Source of the DNA: an uncultured bacterium
GTDB taxonomy: Bacteria > Bacillota > Clostridia > Lachnospirales > Lachnospiraceae
Direction of reading: 5' to 3'
Assembly: GCA_937916345.1 (NCBI GenBank)
Contig: CALFUE010000070.1
Span: forward strand, 1 to 23,454
Length of the DNA: 23,454 bases
Shown: piece by piece, positions 14,044 through 22,878 of the stretch
Numbering within the stretch: position 1 is the stretch's first letter
How the letters are laid out: every line of letters starts with the position of its first letter
Notes under the pieces: model-generated
The model's input: only the letters and a program-made list of their open reading frames with translations
Told to the model about the DNA's origin: nothing
Database searches by the model: none
Made by a program: the position numbers and the translations under genes

Positions 14044-16371
14044 TTAACCGCTGGTTCTCTCCACATCAAGCACGCTCTCGATCTGGCGCAGCTTCTCAAT
14101 GATGGATGTCACCTCGTCCTTTCCATGGGTATCAAAGGCCACAGAGAGAGTAGCCACGCTGTTTTTTGAGACGGTACAGTTGATAGATCTGATATCGAGC
14201 CCGCGTTCCGTAAATATCTTTGTGATATCGACGAGAAGCCCCGTCCTGTTGTTTCCGTAGATCCTAAGCTCTGCCATGTACTTCTGCCTGTCGAGGGTAT
14301 AGATCTCCTTCATATCCCACTCGGCATCGATGAGACGGTTCTTCTCCAGCTCCTCCATATTGATGATATTGACACAGTCGGTGCGGTGAATGGTGACACC
14401 GCGCCCCCTGGTCACATAACCCACTATCTCGTCACCCGGCACGGGTGAACAGCACTTTGATATATGTACCGCCACATCGTGAAGTCCCTTTACTATGATG
14501 CCGGTCTTTCCCTTCGGGTGGTCATGATGGGTGTCGCGCTGCCCGCGATCCCGCAGATCCCCCAGCACATCCTCATCGGTCAGTATCACAGGGTGATCCT
14601 TCTCGTAATATTCCCGGAGCTTGTTTGCCACAGCGCTCTCCTTTATAGCGCCGTGCCCGATGGATGCCAGAGTGGCCTCCCATGACGAAAAACCGTATTT
14701 CTTTGCCACCATATCCTGATAGGCAGGCTTGTTTATTTCTGCCATATTGTAACGGCGGCTGGTGGCATATTTTTCAAGGAGTTCCCGCCCTTTTTGTATA
14801 TTCTCTTCCTTAAACTCACTCTTAAACCACTGATTGATCTTGTTCTTTGCCTGGGCGCTCTTTACTATAGAGAGCCAGTCGCGGCTGGGTCCCTTGGAAT
14901 TCTGACTGGTTATGACCTCGACTCTGTCGCCGTTTTGAATGACATAATCGATTGGGACCAGCTTTCCGTTTACCTTCGCGCCAACCATCTTATTACCCAC
15001 CGCAGAGTGAACTGAGTAGGCAAAATCGATGGTATTTGAACCATATGGCAGATTCTTCACCTCTCCCGTGGGGGTAAAGCAGAATACTGTGTCCGCAAAA
15101 AGATTCAGATCGCTCTTCAAGAGCGACATGAACTCGCGATTGTCCGTCATATCCTGCTGCCACTCCAGTATCTGCTTAAGCCAGCTGAGCTTTTCTTCTT
15201 CGCCCTCTACGGCCGATACTCCTGAGCTCTCCTTGTATTTCCAGTGGGCGGCAATACCATACTCTGCAGTCCTATGCATCTCATAGGTTCTGATCTGAAT
15301 CTCGAACGGACGCCCCCCCGGTCCTATCAGCGTGGTATGAAGAGACTGGTACATATTGGATTTAGGCATGGCGATGTAGTCCTTGATGCGCCCGGGTATG
15401 GGCTTGTACATCTCGTGCATGACGCCGAGAGCCGCGTAACAGTCCTTTACATCAGAGACTAAGATGCGGATGGCGAACAGATCGTATATCTGATCCAGAG
15501 TCTTGCCCTGGTTTACCATTTTTTTGTAAATGGAGAAGAAATGCTTGACACGCCCCTCCACGCGAGCGTTTATACCGGCCTCCACCAGATGGGAGCTGAC
15601 AATATCTATCAGGCTCTTTACATAATCCTCCCTGATGCTCCTTCGCATATCGATCTTTTCAACCAGATCCTGATATGCCTCGGGCTCTAAGTATTTGAGG
15701 GACAGATCGTCGAGCTCTATCTTTATCTTGCTGATACCAAGACGTCTCGCGATGGGCGAGTAAATATCCATGGTCTCTCTGGCGATGCGCTGCTGAGCCT
15801 CCTTTGACTGATACTGGAGGGTGCGCATATTATGAAGCCTGTCCGCCAGCTTTATCAGAATGACACGGATGTCCTTTGCCATGGCGAGGAACATCTTCCT
15901 AAGGTTCTCCGCCTGCATATCCAGCCTTGCGGCGTTCTTTTCCCTGGGATCGGCAGATGCGTCTGTCAGGTGCAGATGAGCCAGCTTTGTGACGCCGTCC
16001 ACCAGCATCAGCACATCTTCGCCGAACTGTTCTTTCACCTCATCCTCTGTCATGACCGTGTCTTCAAGCACGTCATGGAGTATGCCGGCGACTATGGTCT
16101 CCTTGTCAAGCTCCAGCTGGGCAAGAATTATGGCTACGCTCAACGGATGTATGATATAGGGCTCACCGGAGCGGCGCACCTGATCCTTGTGGGCCTCGAA
16201 GGCTATGTCGTAGGCTTTTTTGAGCATGGAAATATCATCAGACGGGTGATACTTTGCCACCTCGGAAAGCAGCTCGCCAAAGAGCTCATCCGGGTCGGTG
16301 AAGTCACGAGTCGGACGAATGTGATAACCCTCATCTATTTTGCTGTCCATAAAAACTTCTGCTTCTGACAT
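14044..16371 (-). CDS. relA: Bifunctional (p)ppGpp synthetase/hydrolase Rel
   Basis: A 775-residue long RelA/SpoT homologue. The HD hydrolase domain is intact: H75, HD at 99-100 (GILHDVLEDT) and ADRLHNMRTL (176-185). The synthetase domain follows, with RIKDYIAMPKSNMYQSLHTT (328-347) and EIQIRTYEMHRTAEYGIAAHWKYK (357-380). Then come TGS (about 428-490), the conserved-cysteine domain (CCSPVPGDEIVGYVTRGRG, 640-658; C666) and a C-terminal ACT domain (about 700-770). All elements expected of the ribosome-associated Firmicute Rel are present. ATG 16371 is preceded by AGGTAGATT, a modest ribosome site. It sits 53 bases downstream of a small alarmone synthetase gene, so both (p)ppGpp enzymes may share a transcript. 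Confidence 0.97.
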   Translation of the reverse strand: MSEAEVFMDSKIDEGYHIRPTRDFTDPDELFGELLSEVAKYHPSDDISMLKKAYDIAFEAHKDQVRRSGEPYIIHPLSVAIILAQLELDKETIVAGILHDVLEDTVMTEDEVKEQFGEDVLMLVDGVTKLAHLHLTDASADPREKNAARLDMQAENLRKMFLAMAKDIRVILIKLADRLHNMRTLQYQSKEAQQRIARETMDIYSPIARRLGISKIKIELDDLSLKYLEPEAYQDLVEKIDMRRSIREDYVKSLIDIVSSHLVEAGINARVEGRVKHFFSIYKKMVNQGKTLDQIYDLFAIRILVSDVKDCYAALGVMHEMYKPIPGRIKDYIAMPKSNMYQSLHTTLIGPGGRPFEIQIRTYEMHRTAEYGIAAHWKYKESSGVSAVEGEEEKLSWLKQILEWQQDMTDNREFMSLLKSDLNLFADTVFCFTPTGEVKNLPYGSNTIDFAYSVHSAVGNKMVGAKVNGKLVPIDYVIQNGDRVEVITSQNSKGPSRDWLSIVKSAQAKNKINQWFKSEFKEENIQKGRELLEKYATSRRYNMAEINKPAYQDMVAKKYGFSSWEATLASIGHGAIKESAVANKLREYYEKDHPVILTDEDVLGDLRDRGQRDTHHDHPKGKTGIIVKGLHDVAVHISKCCSPVPGDEIVGYVTRGRGVTIHRTDCVNIINMEELEKNRLIDAEWDMKEIYTLDRQKYMAELRIYGNNRTGLLVDITKIFTERGLDIRSINCTVSKNSVATLSVAFDTHGKDEVTSIIEKLRQIESVLDVERTSG

Positions 16372-16424
16372 AATCTACCTATGCGGGCAGGCTGCCTGTC
16401 TGCCGGTTATCTTTCGTATCCTTG

Positions 16425-17090
16425 TTATCGCCTTTTTGTTTCTTCCGACTTTACCTCCGTGATGCGTGTCTCGGAGATAGCCGTGTTCAGCTCCAGCATC
16501 TTTTGATCGAGCATGGAGACGATCTGTGAGCACTCCCTCAGATCCCGGCTGATGTAATCGGGAGCGTTTCCCTCGAATTTGTAATAGATCTTGTGCTCCA
16601 GAGAGGCCCAGAAATCCATGGCTATGGTGCGGATCTGTATCTCTACCTTTACATCCACGGAGCCGTCGCTTAAAAATATGGGAACGGTCACCAGCATATG
16701 ATAGCTCTTGTAGCCGCTTTCCTTGGGGCGCCGTATATAATCCTTTACCGAGAGAACCACCATATCACTCTGCTTGCCGAGCATCTCGGCTATCTTGTAG
16801 ATATCCGCCGTGAATGAGCACACCACCCTGATACCGGCAATGTCATTGACATACTGCACCATGTTGGACAATGTCTCCTCGCGATCATGCTTCTTTAATT
16901 TTTTTACGATGGACTCCGGGCTCTTCACCCTGTCCTTTATGTATTCAATAGGATTATACTGGTGGAGATGTATGAACTCATCCCTCAAAATCTCTATCTT
17001 GGTATGGATCTTGTGAAGCGCCGAGGTGTAGAGAAATATCAGTGTCTCATAACCGTCGGGCGATTCGTCGATCATATCTGAAATCTGCAT
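16425..17090 (-). CDS. Small alarmone synthetase (RelQ/RelP type GTP pyrophosphokinase)
   Basis: A 221-residue synthetase-only enzyme that makes (p)ppGpp or pGpp from ATP and guanine nucleotides. NPIEYIKDRVKSPESIVKKL (46-65) is the G-loop region. DIAGIRVVC (83-91), YIRRPKESGYKSYH (118-131) and VEIQIRTIAMDFWASLEHKIYYK (149-171) are the conserved blocks, with E150 and Q152 in the nucleotide-handling strand. There is no HD domain. The sequence is close to Bacillus RelQ (YjbM), but RelP cannot be excluded by eye. The start ATG 17090 is five bases after the citrate synthase stop, and its AAAGG ribosome site overlaps that stop. An in-frame extension to 17180 lies inside the citrate synthase gene and is rejected. 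Confidence 0.92.
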   Translation of the reverse strand: MQISDMIDESPDGYETLIFLYTSALHKIHTKIEILRDEFIHLHQYNPIEYIKDRVKSPESIVKKLKKHDREETLSNMVQYVNDIAGIRVVCSFTADIYKIAEMLGKQSDMVVLSVKDYIRRPKESGYKSYHMLVTVPIFLSDGSVDVKVEIQIRTIAMDFWASLEHKIYYKFEGNAPDYISRDLRECSQIVSMLDQKMLELNTAISETRITEVKSEETKRR

Positions 17091-17095
17091 ATTTT

Positions 17096-18427
17096 TTACC
17101 TTTTCTTCATCACACTCTGATATGCAGGTCTGATGATCTTGCCTTTTCCCGTGATCTCTTCGAGTCTGTGGGCGCACCATCCCGCAATACGCGCAACCGC
17201 GAAAAGAGGTGTGTACAGAGCCTGCGGTATACCAAGCATATCATACACGAAGCCGCTGTAAAAATCGATATTCGGGCTGACACCCTTGTAGATCTTTCTG
17301 TGATCATTTATCACAACAGGCGCTATCTCCTCGATAGCCCTATAGAGCGCCAGCTCATTCATGCGGCCCTTGTCCTCTGCCAGTCGTCCCACATACTCCC
17401 TGAAGATCCTCTCTCTGGGATCAGACTTTGAATAAATCGCGTGACCCATTCCGTAGATCAGACCCTTCCTGTCGAAGGCTTCTCCCTCAAGGATCTTGTT
17501 GAGGTAATCGTAGATAGCATCCTTGTCATTCCAGTCTGTGACGTGTGCCCTGATGTCAGCCATCATCTCCATTACCTTGATATTAGCGCCGCCGTGGCGG
17601 GGGCCTTTAAGTGATGACATGGCAGCGGCGATGGCCGAATAAATATCCGAGCCTGAGGATGTCACGACCCTGGTGGTAAAGGTTGAATTGTTTCCGCCGC
17701 CGTGCTCCGCGTGCAGCACCAGCGCCACATCCAGAACCTCCGCCTCCAGCTTTGTGTACTTCTGATCAGGTCTCAGCATCGCCAGTATATTCTCCGCGGT
17801 AGACATCTGCGGCCCCGGCCTGTGAATGTACATGCTGGAGAGATTCTGATAATGATTATATGCATGGTATGCATATATAGCCAGCATCGGAAATGTCGAT
17901 ATAAGCATAATGCTCTTTCTGATCTCGTCCGTGATATCAGTAAGCATGTAGTTTTCGTCGTAAGATGACAATGTCAGGATGCTTCTCGCCATGGAGTTCA
18001 TGATGTCCCTCGTGGGAGCCTTCATGATCACATCCCTCACAAAATTGCCGGGAAGTGTACGGACTTCCTCCAGCATGTGTACAAAAAGCTGTGATTCCGC
18101 CTCATCCGGCAAATTGCCGAACAGCAGCAGATACGTGGTTTTCTCAAAACCGAATACATCCGTGGAATATTTTCTCACCAGATCCTCTACGCGGTACCCT
18201 CTGTACCACAATTCCCCGTCGATGGGAACTCTTTCTCCGTCAATAGTCCTAAATGAATTGATCTCTGAAATACCGGTGAGCCCCGTCAACACTCCTTTTC
18301 CGTTCAGGTCTCTCAAACCCCTGTATACACCGAGCTCCTTGTATTTCTCATCGGGTATGTAGTTGTTTTCCATGCAGAGGCCTGTCATGGTCTCGGCGTA
18401 TCGCCTTACTGATTCATCGTATCTCAT
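17096..18427 (-). CDS. gltA: Citrate (or 2-methylcitrate) synthase
   Basis: A 443-residue enzyme condensing oxaloacetate with acetyl-CoA. The catalytic triad is complete: His in LHAEHGGGNNSTF (H242), His in KGPRHGGAN (H278) and Asp in SPNIDFYSG (D388). The arginine-rich C-terminal part (ARIAGWCAHRLEE) also fits. It is longer than Bacillus CitZ (about 370) because of an N-terminal extension, and the GGGNNSTF sequence belongs to a clostridial branch. Strict anaerobes use it mainly to make 2-oxoglutarate for glutamate, which is inference here. AAGGAG lies 11 bases before the ATG. No aconitase or isocitrate dehydrogenase gene is alongside; it leads into the alarmone genes. Confidence 0.95.
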   Translation of the reverse strand: MRYDESVRRYAETMTGLCMENNYIPDEKYKELGVYRGLRDLNGKGVLTGLTGISEINSFRTIDGERVPIDGELWYRGYRVEDLVRKYSTDVFGFEKTTYLLLFGNLPDEAESQLFVHMLEEVRTLPGNFVRDVIMKAPTRDIMNSMARSILTLSSYDENYMLTDITDEIRKSIMLISTFPMLAIYAYHAYNHYQNLSSMYIHRPGPQMSTAENILAMLRPDQKYTKLEAEVLDVALVLHAEHGGGNNSTFTTRVVTSSGSDIYSAIAAAMSSLKGPRHGGANIKVMEMMADIRAHVTDWNDKDAIYDYLNKILEGEAFDRKGLIYGMGHAIYSKSDPRERIFREYVGRLAEDKGRMNELALYRAIEEIAPVVINDHRKIYKGVSPNIDFYSGFVYDMLGIPQALYTPLFAVARIAGWCAHRLEEITGKGKIIRPAYQSVMKKR

Positions 18428-18463
18428 ATTCAGCGATTCTCCTTTCTCTACTATGAAACTTTT

Positions 18464-19333
18464 TTATTTCCTCTTGATATGATTTCCTATTATCTCTGAA
18501 ACATCTGAGACTGTAGTAAACGCGTTGACGCCCAGGGATGACATCATCAGCCGCAAATCATGTATCTCAGCTCTGGTGAGGACACAGTAGAGGATATCCT
18601 TCTCTGTGCCGCTGATGAGACCTTCGCCCCTGATAAAGGTAACCGTGCGCCCAAAGCGCTCCCTTATCTCCTTTGCGATGAGCTGGCCATCCTCGGTGAC
18701 GATCATGACTGACTTGCCCTGCTCCATTCCACTCTCAACCAGGTCAATGATCTTTGAGGTGATGAAGTACATGATCATGGAATAGAGTCCCGCGTCTATA
18801 CCAAACACCAGACCTGCCACGAAATAGATCACCACATTTATCGCCAGAATCACGTTCCCCACGGAAAATGAGGTGCCCTTGCTCACTGCGATGGCAACTA
18901 TCTCAGTGCCGTCCAGACACCCGCCGAACCTTAATACAAGCCCGACTCCGACACCTAAGACCACACCTCCGAAAACCGTGGCAAGCAGTGAATCATAGGT
19001 GGTGGCCACCATCGGCTCGAAAATACCGAGGGCGACGGAAAACACCGCCATAGCATATGCTGCCTTCATCACAAAGACACGTCCGATGGTCTTGTATGCG
19101 TATATCAAAAAAGGAATGTTGATGACTACCGTCAGCACTCCCAGTTTTATCGGGATGAAATGGGACAATATCATGGAGACACCGACCACTCCGCCGTCAA
19201 ATATATTGTTGGGTGACAGGAATTCCTCCACCGCAAAGGCCGCAATAATCGCTCCGGCCGTCACTCCGAAAAACGTTAAAAGCCCGCGCTTTAACTTAAA
19301 CCTGTTAAATCCGCTTTCTGAGTTTTCCTCCAT
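18464..19333 (-). CDS. YitT family membrane protein with DUF2179 domain
   Basis: A 289-residue protein with five to six membrane segments (about 17-38, 45-60, 64-80, 88-108, 113-135, 156-178) and a cytoplasmic C-terminal DUF2179 domain (about 206-289: KSVMIVTEDGQLIAKEIRERFGRTVT...GINAFTT-like end). The conserved block RFGGCLDGTEIVAIAVSKGT (135-154) is characteristic of the family, as is NNIFDGGVVGVSMIL near the N-terminus. The transported substrate and role are unknown for the family. ATG 19333 has AAGGAG five bases upstream. It follows the Hpt gene by 17 bases and precedes citrate synthase by 36. Confidence 0.92.
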   Translation of the reverse strand: MEENSESGFNRFKLKRGLLTFFGVTAGAIIAAFAVEEFLSPNNIFDGGVVGVSMILSHFIPIKLGVLTVVINIPFLIYAYKTIGRVFVMKAAYAMAVFSVALGIFEPMVATTYDSLLATVFGGVVLGVGVGLVLRFGGCLDGTEIVAIAVSKGTSFSVGNVILAINVVIYFVAGLVFGIDAGLYSMIMYFITSKIIDLVESGMEQGKSVMIVTEDGQLIAKEIRERFGRTVTFIRGEGLISGTEKDILYCVLTRAEIHDLRLMMSSLGVNAFTTVSDVSEIIGNHIKRK

Positions 19334-19350
19334 GCCTGCTCCTTTTCGTG

Positions 19351-19692
19351 TTAACTACAGATTGCCTTCAATTCGTCCCGCTTTTGCAGGATAGTATTCA
19401 TATAGGATGAGTAATCCATGTCCTTACCGGCGCGAAGCAGCTCTGTTACCTCCGCAACCGGCTCGAGTATCGGTGTCAGTGCCAGATTTGCCAGCACTCC
19501 CTTCAGTCCGTGAGCCGCGTCAAAGGCTGCGGAGAAGTCGTGTGCGTCCAGTGCGGACTGCAATTTATCGTAGCCCTCGTCCGAGGCAGCGGTATTGACC
19601 AGCTTCAGATAAAGTGCCTCCATATTGACACATCTGGCAAGACCTTCATCTGTGTTCGCGCCGAAACTCTTTAACGCATCGATCGTAACCAT
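19351..19692 (-). CDS. Stand-alone Hpt phosphotransfer protein
   Basis: A 113-residue all-helical histidine phosphotransfer protein. The phospho-accepting His is H61 in AAHGLKGVLANL (59-70), the classic HxLKGxxxNL motif. It would shuttle phosphate between the receiver of a hybrid kinase and a downstream response regulator. Both possible partners are the two genes just upstream. AGGAGG lies five bases before ATG 19692, and the gap to the response regulator gene is 20 bases. Confidence 0.92.
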   Translation of the reverse strand: MVTIDALKSFGANTDEGLARCVNMEALYLKLVNTAASDEGYDKLQSALDAHDFSAAFDAAHGLKGVLANLALTPILEPVAEVTELLRAGKDMDYSSYMNTILQKRDELKAICS

Positions 19693-19712
19693 AAAAACCT
19701 CCTGAAATTTAT

Positions 19713-21401
19713 CTACACCTTGTCCAAAAGCACCTTCTGCATCTCAACAGTGGGCAGAGGCTTTGAAAAATAGAAGCCCTGTATCACAGCGCAGCCCGCT
19801 TCCTTCAGAAGCAGATACTGCTCCTCAAACTCCACGCCCTCAGCCACCACAGGCACCTCCAGATAGTCGGCTATGTCCATGATGAGCTCTATCAGCCGCA
19901 GACTCTTTTTATCCTCATGAATGGTCTTCACAAATTTCATATCCAGCTTCAGCACATCGATGGGCAGCGTGGAAAGTGAATTCAGAGACGAATAGCCGGA
20001 TCCGAAATCGTCCATCTCTATCTTGAAGCCCATGCTCCTCAGATTCTCTATGATCGAGATCAGCTGTCCCTGATCCACCGCGTAAGCAGACTCCGTGATC
20101 TCCAGATAGATATCCTCCGTGGTGAGGTCAAAATCCCTTAAAAGTGATGTAATGTTGGGCACGAACTCTTCGGAATAGATATCCATGCGGGATACATTAA
20201 CGGAAATCGATATGGACTTACCGAGGGTATCTTTCCACTCTCTGATCTGCCTGGCTGCCTCTCTCCAAACAAAGAGGTCAATCTCCTGTATCAGGCCGTT
20301 CTCCTCAAAAAGCGGGATAAAATCTCCGGGAGAAACCACGCCAAACTCCGGATGCACCCAGCGTACCAACGCCTCAGCGCTGACTAAAACAGGTCTCTCT
20401 CCCCTGATATCAAACTTTGGCTGATAGTAAACCTTGAACTCGCCGCGCTCCAATCCGTCGTGCATGTCATTGATCAGGCGCTGCTGATAGAGGCGCTCCT
20501 CACGCATCCTTCTGTCATAATATATGATGGACTCCGAGTAGTCGTTTTTGAGACCATTGCCCGCAAGGCGCGCTCTGTCGCACTTCTTCTCGATGTCCGC
20601 ATCCCACTCGTCCTCGGCGTAAACACCGATGCGTGTCCTCACATGTATATTTTCGGAGATATTCTCCAACGCGGTTTTGATGGAATCCGACAATTCTGTG
20701 TAGGATTCCTGTCTCTTCAGGTAGATATAGAATGAATCGGCGCCGGTTCTCGTGGCGATACCGTCCTTGTCATCGATGAAAGTGGTAATCACCCGGGCGA
20801 TGGTCACCAGCACCTTGTCACCATACACATGACCATAGAGCTCATTTACCAGATGGAAATTGTCGACATTTACTGATACCACATCCATCTTTCTTCTAGG
20901 GTTGAAGCGATCCATGAGCATTGAATATTCAAAGAAAAAGCTCTTGGTAAACAGCCCCGTCAGCTCGTCCTTCTCGGTGGACTGGATGATCTGTGTATGC
21001 TCAGCCAGCTCCACGATCCTCTTTACCCTCGCCCTGATCACCTCCGGCATATCGTAGGGCTTTGTGATGAAATCCGCCGCTCCGAGCTCCAGGCTCTTCA
21101 ACTCGGCGTCCTTCTCGCTGGTGAGGACAATGATAGGAATTTCCTTTGTGGTCTCGTCATATTTTAATACATTTATCACATCAAAGCCGTCGAGTCCCGG
21201 CATAATTAAATCCAGCAGAATGACCGACAACACATTTCTATTTTCCTTTATGAGTTCAAGCGCGTCCTTTCCGGACTCCGCCTTTATCACCTCGTATTCA
21301 TCCGACAGGATGGCTCCGAGGATCTCGCGGTTTACCTCCTCATCGTCCACCACCATCACAAGTCTTTTCACCCTATCGTGAAGCGTCATATTTGTCTCCA
21401 T
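19713..21401 (-). CDS. Response regulator with degenerate GGDEF and intact EAL (c-di-GMP phosphodiesterase)
   Basis: A 562-residue three-domain regulator. The receiver (about 12-132) has D19/D20, phospho-acceptor D64 (LLDLIMPG) and K114 (TKPYD). The GGDEF domain (about 143-298) keeps the DELTGLFT start but its active-site loop is TGADS (219-223) instead of GGDEF, so cyclase activity is unlikely. The EAL domain (about 305-562) is intact: EALVRW (343-348), VNVSR, EITES (434-438), DDFGSGYSSL (464-473), KLDMKF (485-490), AEGVE and QGFYFSKPLP. The predicted output is c-di-GMP hydrolysis under control of phosphorylation. Three in-frame ATGs exist (21413, 21401, 21389). The first abuts GGAGG and is unlikely; 21401 is chosen, while 21389 has its own GGAG six bases upstream. 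Confidence 0.93.
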   Translation of the reverse strand: METNMTLHDRVKRLVMVVDDEEVNREILGAILSDEYEVIKAESGKDALELIKENRNVLSVILLDLIMPGLDGFDVINVLKYDETTKEIPIIVLTSEKDAELKSLELGAADFITKPYDMPEVIRARVKRIVELAEHTQIIQSTEKDELTGLFTKSFFFEYSMLMDRFNPRRKMDVVSVNVDNFHLVNELYGHVYGDKVLVTIARVITTFIDDKDGIATRTGADSFYIYLKRQESYTELSDSIKTALENISENIHVRTRIGVYAEDEWDADIEKKCDRARLAGNGLKNDYSESIIYYDRRMREERLYQQRLINDMHDGLERGEFKVYYQPKFDIRGERPVLVSAEALVRWVHPEFGVVSPGDFIPLFEENGLIQEIDLFVWREAARQIREWKDTLGKSISISVNVSRMDIYSEEFVPNITSLLRDFDLTTEDIYLEITESAYAVDQGQLISIIENLRSMGFKIEMDDFGSGYSSLNSLSTLPIDVLKLDMKFVKTIHEDKKSLRLIELIMDIADYLEVPVVAEGVEFEEQYLLLKEAGCAVIQGFYFSKPLPTVEMQKVLLDKV

Positions 21402-21431
21402 TCTTTTAGTCATCCTCCAGGTTAATAAGGT

Positions 21432-21460
21432 ATTTTAGCATATATCACAATTTATTTCAA
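21432..21460 (-). promoter_or_regulatory. Predicted promoter of the response regulator-Hpt genes
   Basis: On the minus strand TTGAAA (21460-21455), a 17-base spacer and TAAAAT (21437-21432) make a strong sigma-A match directly after the histidine kinase stop. Transcription would start near 21425, giving a short leader. It would let the regulator and Hpt genes be transcribed independently of the kinase. Confidence 0.65.
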
Positions 21461-21466
21461 CCGCCC

Positions 21467-22867
21467 TCACTTTATGAACCTGTGAAGCGCCTCCATCAGT
21501 TTATCGATCTCGATGGGCTTTGACAGGTGATCATCCATACCCGCCTCTATACACCTGCGAATGTCCTCTGCAAAGGCATCGGCCGACATGGCGATAATTG
21601 GTATCGTGGCAGCGTCCTCGCGGTCAAGGTAACGGATCTTTGCTGCCGCCTCATAGCCCGTCATCACAGGCATCCGAAGATCCATGAGGATCGCCGCGTA
21701 ATAACCTGCCTCGTGGGAGCTGAACATATCGACGCAGATCTGTCCGTTCTCGGCCCACTCGATCTGAATGCCCCTGTCATTCAATATTGCCTTTGCAACC
21801 TCCATGTTGATGAGGTTGTCCTCTGCCACGAGCACCATATTTCCCCTAAGGCTGTCGTCAACGGCCGTCTCTTCTGCTACAGTCTTCTCCTCTTCATCGT
21901 CATCCGGCATGCGCTTGAAATCCAGATCCACGCGGAACTCTGTTCCCTTTCCCAGCTCGCTGTCGAACTCGATTAGTCCGCCCATGGCGTCAACAATGTA
22001 TTTTGTGATGGTCATGCCTAAGCCCACGCCCTGGGTGTCATTAACATGCTTTGAATCCACCCTCTCGAAGGAATCGAAGATCCTGTCTCCGAACTCCGGA
22101 TCGATACCGATACCATCGTCCTTTACCTTTATTACCAGATGCACATAATGCTCACCCTTGTTGGACTTTGTCTGGCTGACGGAAAGGGCGATATTGCCGC
22201 CCTCGGGAGTGAATTTGACTGCGTTTGAAAGCATATTGAGCATGATCTGTGACAGGCGAAGACCATCACAGAATACATAATTGGACATGAGCGTGCCGAT
22301 ACGCACATCGAAATCCTGATTTTTTTCTTCGACCTGAGTGTGGGTGATGAGCGCGATGTCATCAACCACAGCCTTTATGGAGGTACGATCCTCGTTGAGC
22401 ATCATCTTGCCGGACTCGATCTTTGACATGTCCAGCACATCATTTATGAGACCGAGAAGATGGTGCCCCGACACGGATATACGGTTCAGGCAGCTCGTCA
22501 CCTGTTCCACATCATCCACATGGTCAAGAGCTATCTTAGTCATACCCTGTATGGCGTTTAAGGGAGTGCGGATATCATGGGACATATTCGAGAGAAAATC
22601 ACTCTTGGCATTGTTTGCCGCCACGGCGGATTCCCGTTCCACAGCCAGCTCATCGATGTCGGCGTCCGCTCTTTTCAGCATCACGGCCTCCAGCACCACA
22701 TTGAGGACTGCCGCGATGACCACAATGGAAAGAACCGGTACAAAAACTCCCATCCCGGCATTCGTCACAACCAGCGCAATGACAGCCGCAATGATGGACG
22801 CTGCCGCTATGACCGCATCAATAATAAAACCGATCAGAAGTTTTTTTTCTTCGGAATCCTTGTTCAT
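21467..22867 (-). CDS. Hybrid sensor histidine kinase with C-terminal receiver
   Basis: A 466-residue membrane kinase. Two membrane segments (about 10-35 and 41-63) are joined by only a few residues (NAGMG), so there is no extracellular sensor domain. The HisKA domain has FLSNMSHDIRTPLNAI with H97. The ATPase domain has the N box (QIMLNMLSNAVKFT, 207-220), DDGIGI (250-255) and GVGLGMTIT (280-288). After an acidic linker (about 321-338) comes a receiver with D350, phospho-acceptor D396 (ILMDLRMP) and K450. Hybrid kinases need an Hpt partner, and one is encoded two genes downstream. ATG 22867 lies seven bases after AGGGGG; the in-frame GTG at 22873 is too close to that site. The ribosome site overlaps the preceding gene's stop region. 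Confidence 0.95.
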   Translation of the reverse strand: MNKDSEEKKLLIGFIIDAVIAAASIIAAVIALVVTNAGMGVFVPVLSIVVIAAVLNVVLEAVMLKRADADIDELAVERESAVAANNAKSDFLSNMSHDIRTPLNAIQGMTKIALDHVDDVEQVTSCLNRISVSGHHLLGLINDVLDMSKIESGKMMLNEDRTSIKAVVDDIALITHTQVEEKNQDFDVRIGTLMSNYVFCDGLRLSQIMLNMLSNAVKFTPEGGNIALSVSQTKSNKGEHYVHLVIKVKDDGIGIDPEFGDRIFDSFERVDSKHVNDTQGVGLGMTITKYIVDAMGGLIEFDSELGKGTEFRVDLDFKRMPDDDEEEKTVAEETAVDDSLRGNMVLVAEDNLINMEVAKAILNDRGIQIEWAENGQICVDMFSSHEAGYYAAILMDLRMPVMTGYEAAAKIRYLDREDAATIPIIAMSADAFAEDIRRCIEAGMDDHLSKPIEIDKLMEALHRFIK

Positions 22868-22878
22868 AAGCACACCCC

